Assembly: GCA_025060595.1 (NCBI GenBank)
Contig: JANXBX010000008.1
Span: 16,629-80,628, forward strand
DNA: 64,000 nucleotides
Direction: 5' to 3'
Origin: Synergistota bacterium
GTDB taxonomy: Bacteria > Synergistota > GBS-1
The position numbers and the translations under genes were made by a program. Shown one piece after another: positions 1-7,847 of this stretch (positions are counted from its first letter, which is position 1; every line of letters begins with the position of its first letter). The notes below the pieces were generated by a model. The model was not told the DNA's origin. It saw only the letters and a program-made list of their open reading frames with translations, and made no database searches.

Positions 1-119
1 GCCACAACGCAACTTATGCTATAGGTTGGAAGGAGCTTTTTGAATCCCTCAACTACTTCCCAATCAACGTTTGCGTGAGCTAAAATCTTAGGAAAGCTTT
101 TCTTTTCCTCTTTACACAT
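1..119 (-). CDS. N-terminal fragment of an unrecognised protein (cut by window edge)
   Basis: An open frame starts with ATG at 119 and runs off the left edge, giving 39 codons that begin MCKEEKKSFPKILAHANVDW. Its start codon overlaps the TAA stop of the upstream dehydrogenase gene as TAATG, which suggests translational coupling in one operon. There is no recognisable motif in the visible part and I assign no function. The overlap and the absence of stops are what support it as a real gene. Confidence 0.55.
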   Translation of the reverse strand, partial: MCKEEKKSFPKILAHANVDWEVVEGFKKLLPTYSISCVV

Positions 120-1162
120 TAGGATCCCTCCTTTATATTCCTCCTGAATCGGAGGTTAGGCGAGTTAAGTACTTCTCTGTTAACTATGTTATTGGGCAAA
201 GTTCCTGTTAATGCTCTGGAGACCTCTAAGGCTGCGGTTGTCCTGGCTTCGATCAAGGATTCCTCAGAGTAATAGGCAGCATGTGGTGAGACTACAAGGT
301 TGCTTAGCTTGAATATAGGATTTATAGGCTTCCAATTTCTTTGCTTTGCTGGTTCCTCCTCAAGGTCATCAAGAGCTGCCCCAGCTATCTTTCCCGAGGA
401 TAAGGCTTCATACAAGGCATCGTTTTCTATTATAGGGCCTCGTGCGGTGTTGATGATAAAGGCCCCTTGTTTCATCATGGAGAAAGCCTTTCTATTAAAC
501 ATCCCTCTCGTTTCCTCAGTAAGAGGAGCTTGAATAAAAATTACATCAGAGTTTCTTAAAAGTTCCTCAAAGGAAACGGCTTTACAACCGTCGCTTTCTA
601 TCTTAGATTTATCAGCATAAGGGTCATACACCAGGATCTTAAGGCCAAAGGGCTTTAATCGAGAGGCTATGGCGCTACCTATCCTTCCGTAGCCTACGAT
701 TCCTGCTGTCATTCCAGCAATTCTATGGATTTTATAACCGCACGCGTCCCAATGCCACTTTCCTTCTCTGACAGCTTTGTCATATTCCCTTATTCGCCTG
801 GCCATTGTTAAAAACATCGCTAGTGCGTGATCCGCCACCTCGGAAATACAGTACGCTGGCACATTTGTTACTATTATTCCATTTTTGGTAGCTGCCTTTA
901 CATCTACAATGTCAACGCCAACGCCATATCTTGCTATGATAATGCAGTTTTTCATTTCGGATATGACCCTTTCGCTTACCTTTGCATACTCAACGAGTAT
1001 TCCATGGGCGTCATGAGCTACCTCTATTAGCTCTTCTTCTGTTTTACATTGATTTCCTATAACTTCAGCACCGATTTCTCTTAATATAGATGTTTCTATG
1101 CTTAGATCTGGATAATCGTAATCAGTAACTACTACTTTGTATTTGAAATTAGGTCTGTTCAA
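119..1162 (-). CDS. D-2-hydroxyacid dehydrogenase family protein (CtBP/phosphoglycerate dehydrogenase-like)
   Basis: This is a 347-residue NAD-dependent dehydrogenase that would interconvert a 2-hydroxy acid and a 2-oxo acid in the cytosol. The Rossmann motif GYGRIG lies at residues 158-162 (glycines 157, 159, 162). The catalytic triad of the family is present: Arg241 (NTARGPI), Glu270 (EEEP) and His294 (SPHAA). Length matches single-domain-pair family members without the ACT domain of SerA. The sequence resembles the CtBP-like branch, so the substrate is open. It lies 45 bases downstream of rsmA and is fused by a TAATG overlap to the next gene. A serine-biosynthesis role is possible but not shown. 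Confidence 0.88.
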   Translation of the reverse strand: MNRPNFKYKVVVTDYDYPDLSIETSILREIGAEVIGNQCKTEEELIEVAHDAHGILVEYAKVSERVISEMKNCIIIARYGVGVDIVDVKAATKNGIIVTNVPAYCISEVADHALAMFLTMARRIREYDKAVREGKWHWDACGYKIHRIAGMTAGIVGYGRIGSAIASRLKPFGLKILVYDPYADKSKIESDGCKAVSFEELLRNSDVIFIQAPLTEETRGMFNRKAFSMMKQGAFIINTARGPIIENDALYEALSSGKIAGAALDDLEEEPAKQRNWKPINPIFKLSNLVVSPHAAYYSEESLIEARTTAALEVSRALTGTLPNNIVNREVLNSPNLRFRRNIKEGS

Positions 1163-1207
1163 ATCTTAAGCACCCCCTATTTGGCTTTCTGATTTAAGGC
1201 TACTTGG

Positions 1208-2077
1208 TTAACCTTCTTTTGTCAAGCTTTCTTTGATACTATTAGTTATCTTAACCCAATCCTCTAAAGGGAGCTCTTCTGCTCTTACCGTTGCAGGTAG
1301 ATTCATTTCCGCTAATATAGACTTTAGCTTGATTTCTTCGAAGAGGACTTTGAGATTGTTAAGTAAGGTTTTCCTCTTCCTTTTAAAACCTTCTTTGACT
1401 ATCTTGAAAAATAGGTCTTCATCCTTAATACCCCATTTTCCTCTCGGGTTTTCATAAGGTTTAAGTTTTATGAAGGAGGATTCAACCTTAGGTTGGGGAT
1501 AAAATACCCTTGAAGGAACGTTAAAAAGGATCTGGACCTCTGCATAATATTGCACTATCACGCTTAAAGCTCCGCGGGTTTTTCTTTTTGGGGGTGAGGC
1601 GATTCTTTCCGCTACCTCCTTTTGAAGCATTAGGTATAGTTCATCTATAAGCCCTTTACCCTTTTCTAAAAGGTATAGTATTATTTCAGTTGCAATTCTA
1701 TAGGGGAGATTTGCCACAACTTTTACCTCATATTTCTTCTTCTCTTCCTCTAAAAAAGATAGATCTACCTTAAGAATATCATCTTCTATTAGATAAAAGT
1801 TTGGTTGACTTCCCATCACTTCATCTAGTACTTTGCATAGCTTTTCATCGACTTCTACACCTACGACCTTTGCTGCATATCTAGATAGGAAAAGAGATAG
1901 GTTGCCCATTCCCGAACCTATTTCTAATACGAAGGTATTTTTACCTAAATTTGCTACTCTGCATATCTTATCCAGTAGCTGGGGATCGTATAGAAAGCTC
2001 TGCCCCTTAGCCTTGCTAAATCTTAATTTAACTTTGTGAGCCAGGACCTTCATCTGTTTTAGGGTTAGATATTTCAT
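1208..2077 (-). CDS. rsmA: 16S rRNA (adenine1518-N6/adenine1519-N6)-dimethyltransferase
   Basis: KsgA/RsmA dimethylates two adjacent adenines in the 3' terminal helix of 16S rRNA during small-subunit maturation. Residues 51-60 carry the SAM-binding motif I (LEIGSGMGNL), and the N6-adenine methyltransferase motif IV NLPY is at 123-126. The C-terminal helical part includes the family-typical QPKVESSF segment and a basic KRKTLLNNL helix. The 289-residue length is normal. It is separated from the upstream tRNA-Pro gene by a hairpin terminator, so it must have its own promoter or depend on read-through. Confidence 0.96.
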   Translation of the reverse strand: MKYLTLKQMKVLAHKVKLRFSKAKGQSFLYDPQLLDKICRVANLGKNTFVLEIGSGMGNLSLFLSRYAAKVVGVEVDEKLCKVLDEVMGSQPNFYLIEDDILKVDLSFLEEEKKKYEVKVVANLPYRIATEIILYLLEKGKGLIDELYLMLQKEVAERIASPPKRKTRGALSVIVQYYAEVQILFNVPSRVFYPQPKVESSFIKLKPYENPRGKWGIKDEDLFFKIVKEGFKRKRKTLLNNLKVLFEEIKLKSILAEMNLPATVRAEELPLEDWVKITNSIKESLTKEG

Positions 2078-2090
2078 GGCTTTCTTAAAT

Positions 2091-2124
2091 AAAAAGGACC
2101 GGGTTAAACCGGTCCTTATTTTTT
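2091..2124 (-). terminator. Rho-independent terminator after tRNA-Pro
   Basis: A perfect 9-bp stem (2094-2102 with 2109-2117, AAGGACCGG) closes a 6-base loop and is flanked by A- and T-runs on both sides, so it could work on either strand. On the minus strand it sits between the tRNA and rsmA. Confidence 0.75.
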
Positions 2125-2133
2125 AAAACTAAA

Positions 2134-2212
2134 TGGTCGGGACGAGAGGATTTGAACCTCCGACCCCCTGCGCCCCATGCAGGTGCGCTAAACCAGGCTG
2201 CGCCACGCCCCG
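2134..2212 (-). tRNA. tRNA-Pro (anticodon GGG)
   Basis: The minus strand folds into a full cloverleaf of 79 bases: acceptor CGGGGCG paired with CGTCCCG (one G-U), D-stem GCGC, anticodon stem CCTGC/GCAGG with loop ATGGGGC (anticodon GGG), T-arm GGAGG/CCTCT with loop TTCAAAT, discriminator A and an encoded CCA. The G-rich D-arm and anticodon arm match bacterial tRNA-Pro. The D-loop is two bases longer than in common versions. Confidence 0.95.
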
Positions 2213-2225
2213 ACCGCTAATTTAA

Positions 2226-2254
2226 ATTTTAAACTTTTTTTTCTTTTAAGTCAA
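2226..2254 (-). promoter_or_regulatory. Sigma-70 type promoter for tRNA-Pro
   Basis: On the minus strand TTGACT (2249-2254) is separated by exactly 17 bases from TAAAAT (2226-2231). Transcription would start about 7 bases before the mature tRNA 5' end. This is a sequence-only prediction. Confidence 0.7.
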
Positions 2255-2264
2255 GGGGAGCCTC

Positions 2265-2834
2265 TTATTCAAGCGGGTTTCCAAAGTTGTTCAAGAAAGC
2301 GAACTCTTTAAGCTGTAGGCGGGGAGGCCTTTCCTTTTCAGCTTTAATTTGTTTTTCGGTCAAGGTTGGTTTTATATCTTTCGAGTGTTTTCCCACTACT
2401 AAAAGGGTTATCACTTCATATTCTTTAGGTATGTTAAGAATCTCCTTTACCTTATCCGGTGAGTATCCTGCTATGGGATGTGCTACTAAGTCAAGCTCGG
2501 TTGCTCTTAACATCAATATTCCAACGGATATCCCTACATCGAAGGCGTAATACTGTCTTCCGTCTTTAAGCATGCAATCGAGATCTGGTTTGCTACAAAC
2601 GGCTATAAAAGCGGATGCATCATAAGCCCATTCGTTTCCTTTTGATAAGGCTTCTCGCATCGCTAATAGCTTTTCCTCTGAGTTCACAAAGATGAACCTC
2701 CAAGGTTGATTGTTAAAGCAAGAGGGAGATAAAGAGGCGCATTTTGCTAAGTCTATAAGTGTTTCCAGAGGTATGTTGATCTTATCGAGAGATCTGTAAG
2801 CTCTTCTTTCCTCTATAGCTCTTTTTACATCCAT
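2265..2834 (-). CDS. Nitroreductase family protein
   Basis: A 189-residue FMN-dependent oxidoreductase of the nitroreductase fold. The N-terminal RRAYRSLD segment and the CASLSPSCFNNQPWRFIFV-type segment (about residues 33-52) are the usual FMN-contacting elements. The C-terminal half has the family pattern for a small soluble homodimer (GISVGILMLRATELDL, IPKEYEVITLLVVGK). The physiological substrate cannot be read from sequence. A good Shine-Dalgarno (GGGAGGTG) precedes the ATG. The gene lies directly upstream of the tRNA-Pro promoter and has no operon partner. Confidence 0.88.
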   Translation of the reverse strand: MDVKRAIEERRAYRSLDKINIPLETLIDLAKCASLSPSCFNNQPWRFIFVNSEEKLLAMREALSKGNEWAYDASAFIAVCSKPDLDCMLKDGRQYYAFDVGISVGILMLRATELDLVAHPIAGYSPDKVKEILNIPKEYEVITLLVVGKHSKDIKPTLTEKQIKAEKERPPRLQLKEFAFLNNFGNPLE

Positions 2835-2975
2835 GTTCTCACCTCCCTTTTAAATTATATCAGACTTGAAAATATTAATAGATGTATAATCTTAAGTTTT
2901 ATATAGCATTTTGAAAAAGCCTTGTTTTAAATGTATTAAATCTTTTTACTTCATTTTACAAATATGTTAAAATAC

Positions 2976-3004
2976 TTGACCTTTTTTAGAACTTCTTGTA
3001 GAAT
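2976..3004 (+). promoter_or_regulatory. Sigma-70 promoter of the amino-acid dehydrogenase operon
   Basis: TTGACC (2976-2981), a 17-base spacer and TAGAAT (2999-3004) form a near-consensus promoter. Transcription would begin near 3011, leaving a leader of nearly 190 bases before the first structural gene at 3198. That leader contains a short open frame and a stable hairpin. Confidence 0.7.
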
Positions 3005-3063
3005 ATAAAAGTGTTGAAGGATTGCTATTCTAGGAGATATTGATTTAAGAGGAGAAAGTGATT

Positions 3064-3108
3064 ATGCTTTTTGTTTTGTGTGTTTTTGATGAAAGCCCTT
3101 TATTATAA
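3064..3108 (+). CDS. Possible 14-residue leader peptide
   Basis: ATG at 3064 follows a strong Shine-Dalgarno (AAGAGGAGAAAG, 3048-3059) at good spacing and encodes MLFVLCVFDESPLL, then TAA. It lies between the promoter and the large hairpin at 3130-3166, the arrangement of a translation-coupled attenuator. There is no run of one amino acid, so what it would sense is unclear. It may also be a chance open frame. Confidence 0.35.
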   Translation: MLFVLCVFDESPLL

Positions 3109-3129
3109 AATTAGGATATGGCTTTCCGT

Positions 3130-3176
3130 GTCGGTGGGAGGGATCATGAGAAACCCTCCCATCGACTTATTTTAGA
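3130..3176 (+). terminator. Leader hairpin / candidate attenuator
   Basis: A 13-bp stem (3130-3142 with 3154-3166, one G-U pair) with an 11-base loop is followed by a T-rich tract and lies 31 bases before the first gene of the operon. A second, weaker inverted repeat (GAAAGCC 3091-3097, GGCTTTC 3120-3126) sits upstream and overlaps the end of the leader peptide frame. Together they look like a terminator with an adjacent regulatory stem. Confidence 0.6.
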
Positions 3177-3197
3177 GTTTTTATAAGGGGTGATCTT

Positions 3198-3509
3198 GTG
3201 GTGGGATGGATAGGGGAGCATCCTATTTTGAGTTTTAAGCATGGTAGAAAGGTCAAGTTTTACGTTGATGGGAGGGAATGCGAAGGATATGAGGGAGAGC
3301 CGATTGCCGCTGCCCTTCATGCTAATGGTATTAAAGTTTATAGAAGGAGTGTAAAGTTGGGAAGACCGAGAGGCTTTTTCTGCGCTGTTGGCAAGTGTTC
3401 CTCCTGCTTTATGGTTGTGAATGGTGTTCCTAACGTTAGGGTTTGCATAACTCCTCTTAAAGAGGGAATGAGGATTCAAACTCAAACTGGAAAGGGTGAG
3501 ATACGTTGA
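3198..3509 (+). CDS. (2Fe-2S)-binding small subunit of FAD-dependent amino-acid dehydrogenase (HcnA/SoxA N-terminal-like)
   Basis: A 103-residue plant-type ferredoxin-like subunit related to HcnA and to the N-terminal domain of sarcosine oxidase alpha. Cysteines in CAVGKCSSC (about residues 62-70) and a later Cys in VRVCITPL give the expected [2Fe-2S] ligand set. The GTG start at 3198 has AAGGGG seven bases upstream. Its stop overlaps the TTG start of the next gene (TTGA), showing tight coupling. It would pass electrons from the flavin subunits to an acceptor. In SoxA-type proteins this domain is fused to the next one, whereas here it is a separate gene. Confidence 0.85.
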   Translation: MVGWIGEHPILSFKHGRKVKFYVDGRECEGYEGEPIAAALHANGIKVYRRSVKLGRPRGFFCAVGKCSSCFMVVNGVPNVRVCITPLKEGMRIQTQTGKGEIR

Positions 3510-4612
3510 AAGAGACAGAGATATTGGTGGTAGGTGGCGGGCCTGCCGGTTTAAGCGCATCAATTGAGGCCGCTCGTGCAGGAGCCAAGGTTTTAATAAT
3601 AGATGATGGCCTTAGACTAGGTGGCCAGCTTGTAAAGCAGACGCATAAGTTTTTTGGCTCGAAGGAAGAATACGCTGGGACAAGGGGTTTCAAGATAGCG
3701 GATCTTCTTCTTCAAGAGCTCGAGGAGTATAAGGATAGATTTGAAGCTATCACTAATACAACTGTTACGGGGTATTACGCTGATGATGGGGTTTTTGGAG
3801 CTTTAACCGGGGAGGAAAAGTACTTTAAGGTGAAGCCTAAGAAGGTTGTAATTGCTACCGGTGCTTATGAAAAGACCATTCCTGTTCCTAACTGTGATCT
3901 TCCTGGGGTTTATGGTGCTGGGGCAGTTCAAACTCTGATGAATGTTTATGGAGTTAAACCTGGCGAGAAGGCTTTAATGGTTGGAGCTGGGAATATAGGG
4001 CTTATAATAAGCTACCAGCTAGCACAAGCTGGCGTTAAGGTTCAAGCGGTTGTGGAAGCTATGCCTAAGATAGGTGGATATTTAGTTCACGCTTCGAAGA
4101 TAAGAAGGATAGGCATACCTATATATACATCTCATACTGTTAAAGAGATACATGGTGAAGATTATGTAGAGGGGGCAACTATAGTGCAAGTGGATGAAAG
4201 GTGGGAGTTTATATCTGGGACTGAAAAGTATATAGAAGCTGACCTTATTTGTCTTGCTGTTGGGTTATCTCCCCTAATTGAGCTTCTGTGGCAGGCGGGG
4301 TGCAAGATGAGGTATATTCCTGAACTCGGAGGCTATGTTCCCGTAAGGAATAAGGAGATGCGAACTTCACATCCGGATTTCTATGTTGCAGGAGATGCTG
4401 CTGCCATAGAGGAGGCCTCTACAGCAATGATTGAAGGTAGAATAGCTGGTTTATGTGCTGCAGCAAGCTTAGGATATAAGTTGCCCGATTTTGAAGAGAG
4501 ATTTAACAAGTTTTGGATGCAGCTTGAGATTTTGAGGAAGGGTCCCGTAACTGAAAAGATAAGACAGGGACTTCCAAGGGCTACTGTGGAAGGAGTGCAA
4601 GAATATGCTTGA
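3506..4612 (+). CDS. FAD/NAD-binding oxidoreductase subunit (HcnB/SoxA-like)
   Basis: A 368-residue two-dinucleotide-domain flavoprotein. The N-terminal FAD motif VVGGGPAG is at residues 8-15 and a second Rossmann motif (VGAGNIGL) lies mid-protein, with the late FAD motif YVAGDAAA near residue 295. The family includes HcnB, opine oxidase A and the alpha subunit of dye-linked proline dehydrogenases. It lacks the fused [2Fe-2S] domains at either end, which are encoded by the flanking genes at 3198 and 5089. The TTG start is coupled to the previous stop and the next gene overlaps by 8 bases. The exact role depends on the substrate-oxidising subunit at 5373. Confidence 0.88.
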   Translation: MKETEILVVGGGPAGLSASIEAARAGAKVLIIDDGLRLGGQLVKQTHKFFGSKEEYAGTRGFKIADLLLQELEEYKDRFEAITNTTVTGYYADDGVFGALTGEEKYFKVKPKKVVIATGAYEKTIPVPNCDLPGVYGAGAVQTLMNVYGVKPGEKALMVGAGNIGLIISYQLAQAGVKVQAVVEAMPKIGGYLVHASKIRRIGIPIYTSHTVKEIHGEDYVEGATIVQVDERWEFISGTEKYIEADLICLAVGLSPLIELLWQAGCKMRYIPELGGYVPVRNKEMRTSHPDFYVAGDAAAIEEASTAMIEGRIAGLCAAASLGYKLPDFEERFNKFWMQLEILRKGPVTEKIRQGLPRATVEGVQEYA

Positions 4613-5102
4613 GAAAACGGGCGTACCTACTCCTGAACAGATAAAGGAAGTGACACCTCCGGAAGAAATTCTAAACTCTAAGCCTGTTGTTATAGTTGAA
4701 TGCTTTCAAAAGATCCCTTGCGATCCGTGTCATACAGCTTGTCCAACGGGAGCTATTTTAGAGTTTGAAGATATAAATGATCTTCCAAGGGTAGATTGGA
4801 ATAAGTGTACAGGATGTGCCCTTTGTGTTGCTAAGTGTCCGGGTCTGGCTGTTTTCGTTGTTGACATGACCTATTCTGACAAAGAAGCGATCGTTAAACT
4901 TCCTTATGAGTTTCTTCCCGTTCCTCAAAAGGGAGAAATTGTAGAGTGTTTAAACAGAGAAGGGATTGTCGTTTCGAAGGGTAAGGTTCTTCATGTTTTT
5001 GAGCCCTTCAAAGATGGTACAAAGGTTATTTCTGTAGCGGTTCCTAAAGAGCTTGCGATGGAAGTAAGGCACATAAGGGTGGTGAGGAATGGTGGCAGAT
5101 GA
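4605..5102 (+). CDS. 4Fe-4S ferredoxin-type electron-transfer subunit
   Basis: A 165-residue protein with two Cys clusters. CDPCHTACP together with a preceding CFQKIPC forms the first set, and CTGCALCVAKCPG forms the second, giving up to two [4Fe-4S] centres. The remaining C-terminal part is beta-rich and unassigned. A ferredoxin-like subunit of about this size is present in the four-subunit dye-linked proline dehydrogenases of Thermococcales. It overlaps both neighbours, so it is part of the same complex by position. Confidence 0.82.
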   Translation: MLEKTGVPTPEQIKEVTPPEEILNSKPVVIVECFQKIPCDPCHTACPTGAILEFEDINDLPRVDWNKCTGCALCVAKCPGLAVFVVDMTYSDKEAIVKLPYEFLPVPQKGEIVECLNREGIVVSKGKVLHVFEPFKDGTKVISVAVPKELAMEVRHIRVVRNGGR

Positions 5103-5376
5103 GAAGGATATCGTAATTTGTAGGTGTGAGGATGTAACATTGGGTGAGATACGTGAACTTATAAAGAAAGGATATGCTACAGTTGATGAAATAAAGAGGA
5201 TTACTCGAGCTGGTATGGGGCCCTGTCAAGGGAGGACCTGCAGGGATCTTATAATAAGGGAGATAGTTCGCTTGACAGGTAAAAGGATAGATGAGGTACC
5301 GATGCCTACCTTTAGGCCTCCTATTAAACCTATTAAACTTGGGGTCCTCGCTCAAGGCGAGGATGAGGGGGAATGA
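5089..5376 (+). CDS. BFD-like [2Fe-2S] subunit
   Basis: A 95-residue protein with the bacterioferritin-associated-ferredoxin pattern: CRCEDV near residue 11 and GPCQGRTC near residue 47, four Cys that can bind a [2Fe-2S] cluster. In HcnB/SoxA homologues this domain is fused at the C-terminus of the FAD subunit, while here it is free-standing. It overlaps the ferredoxin gene by 14 bases and the next gene by 4. It probably links the two flavin subunits electronically. Confidence 0.85.
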   Translation: MVADEKDIVICRCEDVTLGEIRELIKKGYATVDEIKRITRAGMGPCQGRTCRDLIIREIVRLTGKRIDEVPMPTFRPPIKPIKLGVLAQGEDEGE

Positions 5377-6515
5377 GAAAGAGCGCTGATGTTGTTATTA
5401 TAGGTGGAGGAATCCAAGGGTGTGCTATAGCTTATAACTTAGCTAAGATGGGCTGTAAAAACGTAGTAATTCTTGAAAGGAATACCATTGCAAGCGGTTC
5501 CACTGGGAGATGCGCTGCAGGTATAAGGGCTCAATGGGGAACGGAGATGAACTGTCGCTTAGGTATAGCTTCTATAGAGATATTTGAAAATCTCTCTGAG
5601 GAGCTTGGAAGGGATATAGATTTGCATCAAGGAGGCTACCTGATAATAGCTTATAAGGAGAGCGAGTTTGAACAGCTTAAGAAAAACGTGAAGCTTCAAA
5701 ATAGCCTTGGTATAAAGTCAAAGATTATATCGGAAGAAGAAGCTAAGGAGCTATGTCCCCTTCTGAATACGGAAGGGGTGGTAGGCTTTACTTTTCACCA
5801 AAGAGATGGACATGCGGATCCTCTTTTAACCACTTTCGCTTATGCTGAGGCTGCTCGAAGGCTTGGAGTGGAGATATGTAGTTTCACTGAAGCTATAGGT
5901 ATAGATGTGAGGAATGGGAAAATTAGAGGTGTTATTACAAACAAAGGATATATCTCAACTAAAGTGGTAGTTAATTGCGCTGGTCCTTATGCTAAGGAAG
6001 TAGCGGCAATGGTTGGAGTAGACATACCGATATATCCTGAAAGGCACGAGATACTTGTTACTGAGCCTATAGAAAGGGTTTCAAAGCCTATGCTTATGTC
6101 TTTTTCTGGGAACTTCTACGTTCAGCAAAGACCTCATGGAAGTTTCATAATGGGTTATGGACCTAAGGAGCATTTAAGAAGCCATGCACTTAACTCTACT
6201 TGGGGATTTCTCGAGGAGATGGCAAAAAAGTTTGTGAGATTGTTACCAGCCTTAAGTGGGCTTAGAGTTGTTAGACAATGGGCAGGTTCCTATGAGATGT
6301 CTCCAGATGCTCAACCTATCTTAGGGGGAATAGACGAGATAGAGGGATTTTACATATCAGCGGGCTTTAGTGGTCATGGCTTTATGTTTGGTCCGATAAC
6401 CGGAAAGGTCTTGGCAGAACTTATACTTAATGGAGAAAGCTCTATACCAGTGGAAATGCTAAACTATAGAAGATTTGAGAGAGGAAACCTGATCAAAGAA
6501 CCTGCTGTGGTTTAA
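5373..6515 (+). CDS. FAD-dependent amino/imino-acid dehydrogenase, catalytic subunit (DadA/SoxB/HcnC family)
   Basis: A 380-residue D-amino-acid-oxidase-fold flavoprotein. The FAD motif IIGGGIQGCAIAYNLA is at about residues 9-24 and the SGHGFMFGP segment near residue 335 is typical of the glycine oxidase / sarcosine oxidase beta / proline dehydrogenase group. It is the likely substrate-oxidising subunit, removing two electrons from a secondary or primary amine. Subunit sizes (380, 165 and 95 residues plus the FAD subunit) resemble the alpha-beta-gamma-delta proline dehydrogenases, with alpha split in two. Proline, sarcosine, glycine or opines are all possible substrates. Confidence 0.87.
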   Translation: MRKSADVVIIGGGIQGCAIAYNLAKMGCKNVVILERNTIASGSTGRCAAGIRAQWGTEMNCRLGIASIEIFENLSEELGRDIDLHQGGYLIIAYKESEFEQLKKNVKLQNSLGIKSKIISEEEAKELCPLLNTEGVVGFTFHQRDGHADPLLTTFAYAEAARRLGVEICSFTEAIGIDVRNGKIRGVITNKGYISTKVVVNCAGPYAKEVAAMVGVDIPIYPERHEILVTEPIERVSKPMLMSFSGNFYVQQRPHGSFIMGYGPKEHLRSHALNSTWGFLEEMAKKFVRLLPALSGLRVVRQWAGSYEMSPDAQPILGGIDEIEGFYISAGFSGHGFMFGPITGKVLAELILNGESSIPVEMLNYRRFERGNLIKEPAVV

Positions 6516-6516
6516 A

Positions 6517-7729
6517 TATTTTTGTCGCCTCATGATGGCAGCTGTAGGTATGGCCGTAGGTACCGGAAATATTTGGCGTTTTCCAAGGATAAGTGCCGCG
6601 AATGGTGGTGGCTCTTTTGTCTTAGTTTATATTATCGCTTTTATACTTTGGGCCATACCGCTTCTTATGGCTGAGGCGGTTTGGGGAAAGGCTACAAGGA
6701 GAGGAGTAATTGGCGCCTTTAAAGAGTTTTTAGGAGAGAGATATTCTTGGATGGGAGGCTTTGTAGGTTGGATTTCTTACGCTATAGCTTGTTACTATGC
6801 TGTAGTTATGGGGTATTGCGTTAGGTATTTTGTATATGCCCTAACTGGTGTTATAAGTCCTGGCGTGAATACGGAAGCTCTATGGAATAATTTTGTAAAT
6901 TCTTCCTCTCAAATGATGATCTTTTTTGCTAATAAAGTAATGATCCCATCTCTATTTGTAATGCTTATTCTATGTCTATTCAAGGGAAGATGAAGATATA
7001 GCCTTGAACTGCACTTTAACGTGTTTTGCTGATACTGCTGCTGCATTGTTAGCTGCTTTAGCTGTCATTCCAATGAAGGTTGTAGGTTCTGGGAACACTG
7101 GTCTTGCTTTCATTCATCTCACCAGCCTGTTTGCCCAAATGCCTGGTGGAAGTATTGTTGCTGCTATATTCTTCTTGGCTTTAATCTTTGCAGCTTTGTC
7201 TTCGCTTCTTTCCATGCTTGAGCTTGCAACCAGGGTTTTAATTGATGCGGGTTGAGAGCGCACCAAAGCTGCGTTGGTTGTAGGTATAGTTACACGCTTT
7301 TGGGATTGCCCTCTTCCTATAAGGCTTATATTCTTGAGAATCAGGACTGGGTATGTGGCGTAGGATTGCTTATAAGCGGTATGTTCTTCTGGTATGGTGT
7401 AATTAAAAAGGGTGTAGATAAGATATATGAAAAATATATACGTCCCGTGTCTGATATAGATGTTCCTTGGCTTTGGAAGCTAATATATCTCTTCCCGGTT
7501 TGGTTCTTTATAATTGTTGGTTGGTGGATTTACCAGGCGATAACTTGGTATCCAGGAGAGTGGTATATGCCGTTTCCAATTGATAAATATTACTTATACT
7601 GTTGGAACTATGCTCTTTCAGTGGGCTATTGCCTTTATAATAATTTATTCTCTTAATAATAAGCTTGCGGGTTGGGTTAAACCATTAAATAATACCAAAA
7701 TCTCTAAAAGCGGAAAGAGGGTGAGCTAG
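6517..7729 (+). pseudogene. Decayed NSS-family sodium:amino-acid symporter
   Basis: Three frames carry consecutive pieces of one transporter. 6517-6993 holds the TM1 signature (AVGTGNIWRFPRISAANG) through TM5 remnants (ANKVMIPSLFVMLI). About 7030-7255 holds a TM8-10 region (DTAAALLAALAVIP to LLSMLELATRVLIDAG). 7280-7650 holds the C-terminal helices. A further shift at about 7610 is needed to read the last helix (LFQWAIAFIIIYSLNNKLAG) ending at 7729. Against the intact homologue at 51725 it lacks the N-terminus, the loop before ANKVMIP and the whole GQAFFSLSLGMG region. It directly follows the amino-acid dehydrogenase operon, so it probably once imported that substrate. Confidence 0.88.
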
Positions 7730-7741
7730 ATATAGGTCTTA

Positions 7742-7840
7742 ATGATGGTTATCGTTTTTATCCTCGTCTTTGGAGGATTAGGTTGGTGCATTAAAAGGTC
7801 CTTTGAGGCCGAAAAGAGGAGAAACTCTCGATCAAGATAG
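7742..7840 (+). CDS. Possible MetS-like small subunit of the NSS transporter
   Basis: A 32-residue frame (MMVIVFILVFGGLGWCIKRS then a charged tail) consists of one membrane helix with the FGGLG pattern of the small subunits that accompany MetP-type NSS transporters. It lies just after the decayed transporter. The only good Shine-Dalgarno (AGAGGGTGAG) is about 16 bases away, so translation may be poor. It is likely a remnant of the same locus. Confidence 0.4.
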   Translation: MMVIVFILVFGGLGWCIKRSFEAEKRRNSRSR

Positions 7841-7847
7841 AAACTAA

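Noticed and set aside
2134-2212. tRNA-Pro as an integration site for a mobile element
   Set aside because: No integrase, no direct repeat of the tRNA 3' end and no phage or plasmid genes are seen on either side.
3144-3563. Minus-strand open frame over the [2Fe-2S] subunit gene
   Set aside because: It lies antisense to a well-supported gene, has no family motif, and its start region is the leader hairpin.
3198-6515. Hydrogen cyanide synthase (HcnABC)
   Set aside because: The subunits are homologous to HcnA, HcnB and HcnC, but the extra ferredoxin and BFD-like genes and the subunit sizes fit dye-linked amino-acid dehydrogenases better. Sequence alone does not support cyanide production.
6532-6993. 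A stand-alone short transporter
   Set aside because: The frame is only the first part of an NSS symporter and its remaining helices follow in other frames, so it is part of a pseudogene.
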